From positions 24,185,900 to 24,249,899 of the forward strand of contig CM030834.1 of assembly GCA_018105865.1 (NCBI GenBank): a DNA stretch of 64,000 nucleotides. Direction: 5' to 3'. This DNA comes from Metaphire vulgaris. Taxonomy: Eukaryota; Annelida; Clitellata; Crassiclitellata; Megascolecidae. Positions 39,501 to 53,400 of this stretch are shown here, piece after piece. Every line of letters begins with the position of its first letter. The stretch's first letter is position 1. Below the pieces are notes generated by a model. That model was not told the origin of the DNA and made no database searches. It saw only the letters and a list, made by a program, of their open reading frames with translations. The translations under genes and the position numbers were made by a program.

Positions 39501-40155
39501 CTATAGAAATTATTATGTGCTCAGTGACGTAAGCAAGCAGGTGCTTACAGCTGTAATTGATAATCTTGGGATAGAAGACACCTGTTCTGCTCTGCAGCAC
39601 CTGGTGATACCTGGACGCGTGCTGCAGCAGCTGCAGCCTCAGCATCATCTCCTGTTGAACGACAGACGGCGCTGGATGGTGGAATGCGCTTGCGGGATGC
39701 GTCGAGACCTCGCCGCCGGCAGTCTGTGACGTCACGGCGTCATGGAACGACGTGGCGGTGACGCTTTTGACGTACCTGTCCCGGTCGAGCGTCGTAACGA
39801 CGACGCCTGGACTGACAAAGTCGCTGACACGTGGCTGAGGCGTGTCAGTGGAAGACGAAGGAAAGACGTGACAGCGAGTTTCGACGGTTGAAATAGTTGT
39901 CTTGCGAGAAGAAGAAGATTCCCTGTTGCTTGCTGCAATGTCGCGAGTCGAACATGACGCTGCCCTGTCAGAGGTGAAGGTCGGTGACCCGGTCCACGTG
40001 ACCGGTTCGTCATTTAGACGGTTGTTGTTGTTGTTGCTCCGTTCCTCCACTCCGTTCGAAGCAGCGGTTGCATCGTTGTCTCCTTCGTATTCTTCGCTGT
40101 TCGAGGTTTTCAGCGAAAGAATGAAATCGATATTGAACGATTTTCCAGGTTTCAT
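35993..40155 (-). CDS. MNX: MNX-class homeobox transcription factor (HB9/extra-extra family)
   Basis: Nuclear homeodomain protein; relatives specify motor neurons and endoderm derivatives. Three exons, all in phase: 40155-39549, 37200-37043 and 36169-35993, 313 residues. I chose the ATG at 40155 because [15 protein letters not shown] aligns with the N-terminal KSKNFRIDALL of vertebrate MNX and gives an Eh1-like repressor motif (FNIDFIL); the frame is open further upstream. The homeodomain is about residues 212-271: [19 protein letters not shown], then [20 protein letters not shown], ending [16 protein letters not shown], with an intron after homeodomain residue 44 as in MNX genes. The middle is low complexity (Asn, Ser, Thr rich). 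The C-terminal tail is short and Lys/Arg rich ([16 protein letters not shown]). TAG stop at 35995-35993. Confidence 0.92.
36170..37042 (-). other. MNX intron 2 with (TTA)n microsatellite
   Basis: GTAGGT donor at 37042 and TTTTAG acceptor at 36171-36170. A TTA repeat occupies about 36505-36573. Confidence 0.8.
37201..39548 (-). other. MNX intron 1, with minisatellite and LINE fragment
   Basis: GTAAGC donor at 39548 and a weak-tract TAG acceptor at 37202-37201. Inside: a three-copy repeat of about 32 bp at 38455-38535 (AGGCCTATAACTACTAGTAG core), C-runs near 37870 and 38048, and a LINE 3' end at about 39225-39265 (AAAGCGCTATACAAATTCAA). Confidence 0.7.
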
Positions 40156-40243
40156 GGCAAAACGTATTATACAGTGTAAGCAAGATGTTTCAATTGAATC
40201 GACCACAATAGGCCTTAATAGCCTATACCAGGATGATAAAGAG

Positions 40244-40278
<35 letters not shown>

Positions 40279-42351
40279 TTCTCTCTCTCTCTTCTCTCTC
40301 TCTCTCTCTCTCTCTTATGATTACTCAACCGACAACCATTTCAACGAGTGCTTTGCTGCTTCAACACCAGTGATCCTTCCTCTTTTCTCGATCACTTTTA
40401 AAATAATTCCGACGCAAAATCTGCAAAAATGTCGACAGTACTAAACGGACCTCTCTTTCCTCTTTCTCTGTTCGCCGTCCACATCAAGATCTCCATTATC
40501 GTCTGTTTGCGAACTGCAGTCCGTGAGATTCAATTGGTGACAACGCCCACCGCTAGGAGGCGCCAGTCGACGATCGACAGCAGCGGACCCTAGCGAGCAA
40601 ATAGTTAACGCCAACGATTAGAATAATCGAAATATATGGGCGGAGGCAATCATAACATCGATAAAAACAGGTTTCAACATTAGATGCATTTGGAAGCGCC
40701 TCTCAGCTCTTTGAATACACGTATTTTTGGAAGTACAAATTATTAATTTATGGAGTTTTACAAACGAAATCGTATAATTTCTAGTCTCCGAGCATTTTAC
40801 TTTCTAAACGTCAGAACATTCTGAAGATCGAATAATTACTGACCAAAGTGACCTAAGACAGCGCAGTACATGATAAAGTACTGTTTCAACAAGATTATAT
40901 AATTTATATATCTAATTACCTGTATAAATATCTTGTTGTCTATGTTATGTCTATGCGAATGAAATTTTCTTGCTTTCGCTGACTGTGACCGTGACTACAG
41001 TGAAGGACAGTTGGACAGAGTAGAGGGCTAGAGGCCTATAACGACCGCTTTGTGTTAGAATTTTTTTGTGTGATCGCCTGCGCCTATAATTAATTTGTCG
41101 TAAAACCACTTTTTAAAATTCGCATTTCAGTCGACGAAGACAGCAATAATTTTGAAAGATTTAAAGAATTTTCTGAAGTGCTCAACGTCTGCGAGACTAC
41201 GATGTAAAATAGAGGCATATCGTGTTAAAACAATATGCTGCACGTAAATGGAGAATAGATAAACTTATAGCCCTAATAACTGCTGACTGCTGGAATTGTG
41301 TTGAATAAATTAATAGTTTTATTTGTATTCTATTTGCTTTTAAACCGTCTTCTTTATCGTCCTTTAATTGGTTCTTGGTCTTACTTTGTCATCCAGTGCT
41401 CTCCGTAAATTTCGTGGTTTGCATCGTACAGAGGAAGTTGTTTGCAGTAACTGAGACAGAGTAATTGCCCCATCCATTCACCAGATGTCGCTTCGTCTGT
41501 CGCCACATCATCAACTCCAATGTTATTATCATTATCGCATGTTACTAAAGTGCGGACATCTGGCGAATACTCGGTAAACGAGACAGCTCCCGTCATTCAT
41601 AAATCGATCGTTTTCGAATGTTTCCGGTTGGATTCCAAACACTCGCAAAGCGTTGTTCCGTAAATAGCTTTCAAACAGCAACAAAACACTAACTAGACAG
41701 GCTACCGGGAAAATTAGACAGCATTATTTAGACTGCGTTAATTTCGTATTTCATTAAACTCATATGGTTTCATGACACAGGGTACGCTGTTAGTAGGAGC
41801 AGTTTTAAATCTTAATTACTGCATGTCTTGTGGCCATGTCATTCAAGTAATTTCCAGATTTTACACAGGCTAACTTAGCCTCCTAAACTACTTTAAATAA
41901 CGTAATTATTATATTTTAGATTCGCTGTAGATATTTCCATGGCACTAGTATGATAGTATCATCATAATTATAAAGGCTGGTTAGCGATATTCTCGTTTCT
42001 TGACTGAGTGCTTTATCTTGAATATTTGAGGTCTCTTCGTCTATGTATTTTGCGGGAAATTCGCTGATTGTAAACAAAGTTAAAGATTGAAATAATACTT
42101 ATTTTAATTCAGTTAAAGGTTAGGAAAATGTTTTTGCTAATTGACTTGCAAATGTAAAATTCTCGATCATTGAAAAATTCTCGGGCAGCGAATGCGTTGC
42201 CTGTGATCACTAATTTGGTCGTTATAATCTTTCTGTCATCGGTAGAAGTAAGTAAGTCAGTGTCATTCAACGGGGGTTCCTTTTGATTGCAGTGGCATGT
42301 GGGTGATGCCTTCATGTGTAATTGAATAGAGGCCGTTTGTATGTAACAGAT
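40156..42351. other. Divergent intergenic region between MNX (-) and TIMELESS (+)
   Basis: 2.2 kb that must hold both upstream regions. A CT microsatellite lies at 40243-40316. A 71-codon ATG-initiated ORF lies at 41596-41381 on the minus strand; it has no known domain. No TATA box or initiator I would defend. Confidence 0.4.
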
Positions 42352-43046
42352 ATGCAGGATAACGTTGAGCTTCAAGCGACTTGCGCTGCACTCGGATACC
42401 TCGATGGCGACAAATATCACAAAGAACCGGATTGTCTTGGTAGGTGTCGCTGTTTCAACGCATGTCGGATCATCATCATCGGTATCGCTGATGTGTTGAT
42501 TTTAATAGGAGTTCCTTTGCAGTTTGCGTGGATTCTGTAGTTATGCCAATTTAATGATTTCTAATTGCTAATGGTTGCTTCGTTTCCGTGATAGAGCTTC
42601 CATTGACGTTGTCTGTGAACGAAATCTATTATTTTCGCTGTGATTCCTTCGTAGCTCTTGAATGAAATCTATCGAATTTCCAAATTTCATTTCACATTTC
42701 CAAATGTGGCTGTGCTCCACAGTTGTACACTTCAGCCTATCAATGTTTATGCAAATTTCTCTTTTGATGATGGAATAATTTTTGCATTATGTGTTAAGGA
42801 AAATTTGGAAATTGTTCTTTTGTCGTTGAGAGTAGTGTTTTGATTTGTTCTTGAAATAGAAACGGTTAAAGATTTGATCAGATTTCTTAAACATGACAAC
42901 GATGAATGCGTCTTACGACGTCAGTTGGGTGAAATGGAGATTTTGCAAAAAGATCTGATTCCAATCGTTAAGCAGTACCATGACGACCGAATTCTCTTAG
43001 AAACAGTTTTCAGGTAAGATGTTTTGTTTTCTTGTCACTCAAGATT

Positions 43047-43078
<32 letters not shown>

Positions 43079-46000
43079 TGTAGCCAGTGGGTGTCATAGC
43101 ATCACCGGTTGACCCTGGCCACATGCAATGGCTTGGTGCAGGGGAGAGATGTATTGAAGTGGAGCTGGTTTGTTTGTGAAGCTGGTTGGTTCAAAAGTTA
43201 GAAATTGTGTGTTTTCTTTTGTTTCCGATTAAAATTTTTGAAATCAGTTTGTATTTTTGGGTAGAACACAGTTTTTGTTAGTCTTAGAGGTAAATTTAAT
43301 TTTAGGTTAATGGTAAATTTGACGCAACCAGCCAAACTGTGCTTTCGTAATGAAGTTCCTGAAGACAAGACAACTAGGAATTACTACCTGGAGATTGAGT
43401 CACATCTGCAGTCATACAAAGAGGCAAGAAGCCGTTGTGAAATGATATTTCAGAATGTTTGAGGCTAATTCTGTATTGAAAGAGATTACTTTAGATTTAC
43501 ATGAGAATCTTTTAAGTTGGTTTCATCCATTTTCTTTCTTTAAACTCTTTGTTCTATTTGCACCTTTAAATAAAAGTTTCTAACATCTATTATTAATGAT
43601 GTATTGTAATGTAATGATAATTTTAATGTAATTCGTTTTATATTTTCCAATATCACCATACATTTGATTTGATCTGCTATTCAGGCATTTGCTGACGAGA
43701 AACTATTTGCCATCATCACTAGAAAACTAGGAGATCTCCTGAAACTGGTAAATAGATTACTAGAATTTTTTTACTGACTATAGTAGAATCATCAAATGAT
43801 GTAGCCAATGGATTAACCTGACACTGATATTTGAATTAGCTTAAATGTTTTTTTATTAGCAAGAACAATAATAATGAATTTTCTCAATGTTAAAGAGCAT
43901 TTGTTTGTTTTTTATGGTGACAATGTTTCTTTGCTGCTGTTTTTCAGCGTTGTTGCTCCTGGCTTTAAGTTTCATTTACTGGTTTTTAAGTAGAATGAAA
44001 TCTTTTTAGGATTGGGAACATCGACAAGAAGAAGATCGTCTCCTGATTGAGCGTATCATTATCCTTGTTAGGAACATGCTTCACGTTCCTCCAAATGCTG
44101 ATATGGATAAGGTTAGACTGACCTGTTGATGACAGACTTAAATTTCAAAATATTAAAATATTCCTTAAAATAATAATTAATAAATATATGATTATGTGAA
44201 AAGCACACCCATATTGTTTTTAGAAGTTTATTTTATGGGCTTTGGATTTTGAGTCAATTTTCAAATCACACGCAGAGAAAATATTGATGGCACTTTGTTG
44301 GTGTGTGTGTTTGTCAAGTGTGCTTCTGTTAAAACAACAGTTCAAACTGTGATTGTCTTATGATTGTTATTGTTTGTCTCTTTAGACTTTTCAATGATCA
44401 GGATTTTTGTGCCAAGTGTTTGTTATCAAGTGTTTATCTTTGCAGAGAACGGATGATGACGTCAGCATTCACGATCAAGTTCTCTGGTGAATCATTTTAT
44501 TCTGTCTATGATATGACAATTGTGGAATTTTACTCTTCCTTTTTTACTTGAGGCTATGGCTGATTGTTATGGATTGTATGAGGGTGTACATATACAATTA
44601 GACGGGACAGACAAGAAAATCAATAAACTCAAAACCCATAATACAGTATTACCAATAAGCAAAATAATAAGATTACTTAGCTAATTGGAGACAGACAAAT
44701 TTACCTTTACCAAAAGTTTTTAAGGATATAATTATATTTACTATTGTATAACTCATTATTTGAGTACTTGAATGAATATCAGGTAAACATTTTTTGTTAC
44801 ATTACATTAACGAATCAAAATGATAATAAAGTGTAAATGTTAGTTAATTAATTCATCTTATGTTGTTTCTTTGTCACGAGGTCTCTCCATACAAGTGGAA
44901 TGGAAGATCTGTTGCTGTATATTGCTGGGTCGGAAGATGAGAGACAGTTTGTTTTCCATGTTTTGGAGATCATTTCGCTGATGCTACGAGAACTGGTTTG
45001 TGAATATTCAAAAGAACTGGTTTCTGGTCATTCTTTTCTCTATCAGCAATCCTTAATTAGGTCTTTAGAAAGGTAAATAATGAACTAATGTTTTGGGCGC
45101 TGTATAAGTTATACTTCTGTGTTTTAGATTTTAAAATTATTTATGCTGTAAAATAGCTCTTATTTGCTATTTTAAATTTGCCTTCCATTTTTGTCACGAG
45201 TTTTTTTCAAAATTTTCTGTTGTTTATTGAGCAGACAGCTGAGCAGTTGGCAAACACTGGGGTCAGTCGTGCAGAAACCGAGAAGGAAGACGACAAACGG
45301 TGCGGTGGATTTATACAAAATTCTGACAGCATTGCACAGTATTTTGTAAATTCTCTGTTGCATCACATATGGAGATTTTTGCATCTTTTTTTTCAGGGAG
45401 CTCGAAATGGCCTTGGAAAAAGAAAAGGATCAACGTAAAGCCAACATTCTGAAATACAGTTCTCGGTAAGAGTGATTTATGGCTGGTCTTTTTGAGTCGC
45501 AACACTGTAATTATGTTTGCAGAATTTTCTTTGCATTTGCAGAGTTCACTTAATCTCGGATAATACTGGATTCTAATGTTGGATTTTAAGAACTATTAAG
45601 TGGACTGTGTTTAATTTGTCTTCTGCCTTTGTAGTACAGAACGTCACATGTTAGGAGCTAGATGTTAGTGAATTTTCATGTCAGTTTAAATTTTCATCTT
45701 CAGCCACTCAAACTTTGGTGGAACATTCGTCGTAGCGAACGTGAAGTCGATCTCGGAAAACAGTCTAATCTACCACAAAAGTCTCGCACGGGAAATCCAG
45801 TTCGACATGAACAAAGCTCCGAGGAAACGGCCACGAAATCGAAAGCCGATCCTCGAAACCGACGTCACGCGCCGGTCGACCTTGAGCATCCGTTCGTTTC
45901 TGAAGGAATTCTGCATTCAGTTCTTGGAAAACTGCTACAATGCACTTATGCGAACGATTCGGGTGAATACCTACGATTGTTTACTTAGGATAACCAATGC

Positions 46001-46991
46001 CTGGTTCTTTAGTATGCGATTAGCATTTCATTATGCATTTCATGTAATTTGTAGCGTCTCTTGGAGTAGATTTGAATCTTATGCATATTATTACGTGAAG
46101 TTACATTGTAATGCTGGTTTCTTAGGTTAATAGGTATGTGAAAGATATTTCTGTAGTTTGCTTTGTCATGTTAAATTTAGGCAGAATTTGCATCAAGGCC
46201 TGTATTCAGTTTGTGTTTTTATTTCAACATTTTTTGAGGTTGTGTCCGTATGTTTCAACCGGTGAATTTAGGACTCGCTGCGGAGATCTCAGACCCAGCA
46301 GAATGACGAGACTTATTATCTATGGGCAATGAGGTTCTTCATGGAATTCAACCGACGTTTCAACTTTCGTGTGGAATTAGTGAGGTATTTTTACGGAATT
46401 TATAAAACTTTACAATTATCTAGTGTAGTCTCTTGAGGTAAACCGGCATATTTTCCCATTTGTGTTTATCGTGCCGATTGAAAATGTTCTTAGAGATTTG
46501 TTTTGTTTTGTGTTGATTTTCTGCGATTCCAGTGAGACGATGACTGTTGAAACTTTTCACTACATTCAAACCCAGCTACAGACATATCACGAAATGATCA
46601 TCTGCAATCGAAAAGAAGGAATTGTTTGGTCACGAAGGTCAACTTGCGGACATTGCTGTCATGTTTTCACTGTTATTGCTAAATCATGTAGCTTGAATAT
46701 ATTGTTTTTTTACCTTTTTTAATTTCATCTTTTATTCCTGTTTTGTCACCGTCCTTTGTACCAAAGGTGGTCACGCATACACGGTGAATGTTGTAAGTTT
46801 CGAGGTGAGATGATGATGATTATCACTTGTTCGTTTTTTATGAACATTTTTAGAATGCATCTTGCACTGAAGTCTTATTATGAGCTTCTATTGAACATCA
46901 CTGTCATGGACAATTCCTCTGAGTCTTCTATTCGAAACAGCGCGCAGATCATCAAAAGTAAGACTTCCATTTATGTCAACATTTTCTATTA

Positions 46992-47028
<37 letters not shown>

Positions 47029-47364
47029 TGGGATTCCAAATTGGAAATATTTTAAACTAATTTCTGTCAGGTTTTAAAATATAAAGTTTGCTGTTGATTG
47101 GTTAATTTTAGGTAATGTGTTTTACCTGATGGAATATCGAGATATTTTTCTTCTTCTTTTGAGAAAATTTGACGAAACAAAACAGTCGAGGTTCAGTGAT
47201 TTCTCTATTCAAGTTCATGCGGCAAAATTCTTCTTTTTATTTTGCTTCTTTAAGTGACACTTTCTCCTCATGGTGCTTTGTGTGTGTGTGTGTGTGTGTG
47301 TGTGTGACTACTTTAAAAGTAATTTCTCTCTATATATATATTATTTATATCTCTATATATGTGT

Positions 47365-47437
<73 letters not shown>

Positions 47438-50400
47438 TATAGTTAGAAATTATTATACATATCTTTTGTTTTCTTAGGGCATTTTTGCGTGATCTGATCG
47501 AAGCGTCTCATTTGTTTCTGCGAATGTTGGAGCATTACTCTAAATGTCACAGCCATCTTGTTGTTCAGAGAAAACGACGTCACGGCGGTCAGAAGAAGAG
47601 AAAGAAGACGCAAAAGTCAAACGGTTGGCTGCATCTGCAATTGTCACTCGGTCTTTCTAGATGTCCTACCTGATGTCTGTGTGATTTCTTTTCGTAGAGT
47701 TTCACATAGCCGATGTAATATTTTAATGCATATGAATTAACTATTGTAATTAACTATGCAGACTTTGAGTTTGTTTGGCATTTCAGCTGCGCTGGGAGAG
47801 AAATCTCGTGAAGAGCTCGAAAACATCTGGGATGGAGTAAGTGGAGAGCTTTCGGCATTCCTTCAGGGGCGTAGTGCGATACCCGTTGAGGTTCTTCCTT
47901 TTGATGCAGCGTCCAGCACTGACGTGGAACAGCAGAGGTAGGCATGTTTCTGTGGCTCAACCTGACATTGCATTAGTTGACAGCCTTTCAAAGAATTTGA
48001 TTAAAGGTTTCTGTGGTTACTTTTTTACAGAGGAAATGCTGCGTTAAAACGAAAATCTTTTATAGTGGGAAACTTTTAGGTTGCCTTTTCAGATTTTGAG
48101 CGTTTTCAAACTTTTCAAGCATTTTATTCTGTAACATTGCTTTCAGAATTCTCTTTGCACAGAAATTTTTGCAGATTGATGTGAGTCCACTGGATTCAGT
48201 GAATCTACTTATTTCGTGTGTTGGAAATTTCAAGGTGTGAAAATTTTTCAGGATTGACGCTGTCTTCCGAATTCAGGACATGATGAGAAATAAGAAGCCA
48301 GGAGAAGCAATTTCACTGATGCGCAATGCACGGTCTGTATTCCAAGCAATTTCTTTCTTTTCATCTGATTTCAAAATTTCTTAACAAAATGAAGAGTAAT
48401 TGTTGTTTCTTGCATCATGGTGGTTTGAGGTTTGCATCATGTGACCAACCAGATGGTCACATGGTCGATCCTTACTTTGATCTCTACACATTGGTCTTTG
48501 AAAGACTGTTTGATCATAAAGTTTCTCAGCACCATTGTAGCATTGCACTCTACCTCAGCGTGGTTTCTTAAGGGCAAAATAATGGTAAAATTTTGTGTCG
48601 GTGTAAGTTTGTCATTGATATTAGAAAATCAGTCTAGTATTGGTTGGTTCATAGTGAAGGTCATTATATACAGTGTAAAAGAGATGGGTGGTAGGGGACA
48701 GGCAGCTCCCTTCAATTACCGATGACCTTAGCAGTCGACGTGATATGTTCATTATGCTGCAATTCAGTGTTTTCTTGTTCCTCTTTGGACCTGTGGATGA
48801 TGCACTGTTAACAGCGAGTCTGTCTTAGAAGAGAGGGATTTGAGAGAATGCAAAGGCACTGAAAAATCTTAGAATTTTTGTGTAGTAATGACTGCAGTAC
48901 TGTTAATGTTCGTGGCATAAAGTAGTGAGATTTGGACGTGAGACAACATGCTTATGTTTGCTATTTTTCACTAGTGTTGCTTTCATTGCTTTTATTTCCT
49001 TTCTGTTTAAGGGAAGTTTGGCCAGAGAGACGGGAGTTTGGACTATCGGAGATTTCGCCTGAAGATGAATTCATGGCTCTACGAGAGATTTTCTTCACAG
49101 AACTCCCAGGTGTTTTTCTGAAACTTTCCTTATTATTATTTTGTAACGGCCGCTGTTAAGTACATTGTTTATTAGTAATGTGTTGGTTGCAGTTAAAAGA
49201 TTTTGTGCTTTGTACAAGATTTTATCACCTGCAAACATTAGACCAAAAATCTTGTCCTGCTTCCTTCCAGATCATGCTCGGACGACTGAGTCATCTGCCG
49301 CTGGTGAGGCTGACAGTGAATCTTCTGACAACGGTGAATGTACTGCCAATCTGTTTTCAATAGTTCTGTCTGTTTCTACTTTGATTTGCACATTCAAAGA
49401 TTTAAATTTCTTTAGCTACTCTGCAGTTTAGAACATTAATTTAGAATTTGCCCAAAGTATCCGCATGAATTTCCCAAAACTTTTCACTTTCACAAAACTT
49501 TTTCTTTTGTTGGTTAATTTTCCTGACAGTTGAATAGTCGTCTTAAGAGGAGCTGTTTACTCTTAGTGCTGCATTAATCGTTCAATGGCAAGCGGGGACT
49601 GGCTGGAAATTCCGAATTACAACTTATTAATGTAAATGAAGAGGTTGCTGTTGTCATTTTTCATCCAGAATTTGTGTTAATTATATTTTAGAGATCAATG
49701 AAGAGGAAAGAGAAATGCGATTCTCAACAGTTGAACAAGAATTTTCCTTTAAAGATTTTGTGCTCAGGTGTGTTTGACCCTCGAGAAACAAATCCAGAAA
49801 TTCCGGCTGGAAAAGAAATTCATCGTTCTAAGCAATTGAAAGACATGCAGACTTCTGCCTGTATTCGCTTTGAACCCAATTGTTTTTGCTTTAAACGTGT
49901 TTGATAATTTGCTTAGACAACTGTTTTTTTGTTGTTTTTTCCACCAGGTTTGCCACTCCGCCGGTGGTAAAATGCTACGTGTTGCTGCTGGCAGACTTCC
50001 GCACCAATTCCTCTTTGACTAACCACTGTGTCGTAAAGATGTTGCACCGTCTTGCCTTCGACCATCACTTGGTCGGAATGCTTTTCCAAGCGCGGCTCTT
50101 CCGCGTTTTCAATGTACTGCTCAACGAATCAGGCTTTAAGACAACTCAGTTTCAGGTTAAAAATATTCACCAGTATTACATGATTCTGAGAAATTAAGTA
50201 CATAATTGTGAAACATCGTGGACTGTACCTTGTTTTTGTGTCTTTTCTTTGTCATAAGTGTATACGTATATGTATACGTATAGTCGTATACGTGTGTATG
50301 TTTTTTAAAATGTATTCATTTTGTATTTCTAATTTTAAGAATTATATAAATTAAGACAGAAACTATTTTTTTCGTTTTCATAGGAACTGCGAAAATTTGC

Positions 50401-53400
50401 CACTCATGTGCTCAGTAAATTCTTTGAGGTTGCTCGACAGAATGACAAAGTCTTTGTGGAGCTGTTCTTTTGGAAAAATGTTAAAGAGGCCGTGGAGATC
50501 ACTGAGGGTTACGGCACAGCTCAGGGGCAAGCACCGTCAAAACTTTTTCACAAGCAGATTTTCACATCAATTTCTGATCTATTATAACTTATGACGTATG
50601 GACTTGCCATTTATTATTGGTACACTGGAATTAGGCTGTAAAGAACTTCTTATAATCATCATCATTGTCATCATAATAGCAATTTTTGCTTGAAGCCTTA
50701 TTAATTGGTTAATGCTACAACATTCTACAAATGCTACAAACTTCCCGTTTGTTTAACAATTTTTATTTTAGTAACTGGAAGTTGTTCTTTTGTATTAAAT
50801 GTCTTGTATGGTTGCTTATTTGGATTTTTGCATTTCATTTTCAGGCAAAGTACGGCAAAGCAGATTTGGAAAGAAGAAGAGGTTTATGAACTTCGTCAAT
50901 TGTTTGACCAATTCAAAGGCGGTCTGAATGACGGTGCGTTTTTGGTCCATTTTCCTCTGCCATTTGGTTTCCTTGTGATTTGACAGTATTGTCATGTTGG
51001 TGACATAAATTACCCTCCCTGACAAAAGTCTGAGTGCTATTGTATCTTGTCAATAGCCTCATTTGCTATTCCGGTATTTTGCATTGTCCGTTGATTTACT
51101 TATTTCTGGAGGTCTTACTGCTCGATCCGCTTCTCATCAAATTTAATAAAAGCTGTTTTATTAAACAATTGATTTTATTGATCAGGTTTGATGATCTGGT
51201 CACCTGTTGTAATTGCGTTTGTTTCTCAGGTAAGGATGTGGTCGATGACATCATGGCCAATATGATCGATCAGAAGAAGACACGGAGGCAGATCATTCGT
51301 CATTTGGCACATCTCGATCTTATTGGAAGCGCCAAAGATCTCAAAGTCCGCAGGTGAGAAGCGATTGAATTAGTGTCTATATGAATTGCTAGTTTGAAAT
51401 AGCAATACTTTGGGTTTTGGGCTTATTGTCAAGATAGTCTAATTGAAATCATTGGCTTTTATAAATTCATTTTTTATTTCCTGTTTTGAAGATGAATATT
51501 TTTGTTTTTGCTCATCAGAGGTCGTTCAAATCAGACAACTTCCCGACTTTGGAGAGAGGAAGAAGAGTTGGAATTACGCCAACTTTTTGCTCAGTTCCGA
51601 GATGCTGAGGGTGAAAATTTGTCTATTTTCTATTTTTATGAAATCATTTTTAAAATGTTTGCAGTATGGTGAACTAAAAGAATAAAGTGAAATGAGTGGC
51701 TGGAAACATAGTGTGAAAGTAATTTTTTAGAAATGGTTCTATTCCTACTTAGACCAAAGTTTCTTATTTTTCTCATGAATGAAGAGGCATTTTGTAATTT
51801 CAGATCCTGTTGGAGAGATCATTGCACATTTGACAGTTGCGCGTTCAAAGGCAAAGGTTGTCGCAAAGATTCTTGAATTGGGATTGGTCGGTGACAAGAA
51901 AGAACTTCGGAAGAAGCGTCGGAAAGGAAAACAGAACGGAAAGAGGAAAAGGAAGGCCAAGAAATCGAGTGGTGATGAATCAAGCAATGATGGGGCTGAT
52001 CATGTGACCGATAGAGATGACAGCGATAGCAGCGAAGACGGCTCAGGAGAGTTGGCCGAAGGTATCTGTTATCTTAATAGATTAGGGTTTTGCTTATCTT
52101 ATCTCGTGAATGTTTATAACTCCAGATCTTGCTGAAAGTTAATGATATTACTTTAGTAAGATAAAGTTTTACTTTATAAGAATATTTATGAAAATGGGTT
52201 AGAAGACAACGTGACAATGTGAAGTTGTTAAAACCAGGTCAAGACTCGAGACCAATACATTTTCAGGCATCAGTTAATATTTATTATTTTGTAGTTTTTC
52301 TTTTTGGTTTTTTAATATTTTTGCAGTTCTTGCTCTCAGAAGCTTCATTTTAATTTTAGTCATTGCTAGCGTGTTTTGATAAATTTTGAAATTGCATTGT
52401 GTAGGTATGGAGAGTGGACAACCTGTTGTTCCATCGGTTGGGGGTCGTGGTGATGTGATGGCCTCGTCATCTGGTGATGAGGATGCAAATGAAACACGTG
52501 ATGCAGATGAACCGTTATACGTCATCAGGATTCGACATTTGGCGAGAAAATGCTCAGACAGCGGTGACTTTTGCTGCAACAATTTTGCTGTAAACATAAT
52601 TTGCAGAAAACTTTCTACGCAGATTTTGACGTCGTTGTGATATTTTTAAGACTGTATGTCTTGTTTGATTGACTTGTTAGGTTTCAAATCGGCTGTTGAT
52701 TGGTTGAGAAATTGTCTTTCGAGAACAGCTGATGACAGGAATGAAGATGGTAAAGCGTGAATGTTTAGTTTTGAGTTCTTTTCGAGAAATAAGTGCAGTG
52801 TGATGAAATTCAAATTGCTTTCGACTGCATTATTTTATATTTTTTTGATGAGGTTCCAAGGTTGTTATTGTATAGAGTTTGGTATAACTTAGTTTGGTTT
52901 GATGAAATTATGTTGGTCTTTTCTGTTAGGAGTTATTTTATTTTACTCTTCACGTATATTTGGTTAAGTTGGTATTATTTTACAAAATGGCATTCTTTCT
53001 AGACCTAATGGTCTTTTCCTGCTCTCAAGAGCAAACTGCATTGGATGTGGTGAAATGGTTAATGGGTGTTTGATTTTTTTGTAGACGATTGTCTGCCGGT
53101 CCCCATTGTTCCTCTAACAGATGAAGTTGAAGATGCCATGGATAGTCAGGTGTTCCAAAAGTTATTGAAGTCTTGTGGAGTGAAGCCCCCAGCAAGCGAA
53201 CAGGTTTCAAGATACCGTATTTAATTACGGGAATCGTTCTGTGAATTTGACAATGTTGCTGAATTTTATCAATTAAATTACTAATTGGATATCTGAATTT
53301 TGGTAACAGGTCAGGTCATCATCCTCCAGCTGTGTCCAGCTATCGACTTTTCCATGACATCTGTCCACAAGTTCTCTGTCCTTTGTTATTTCTTCCAAAG

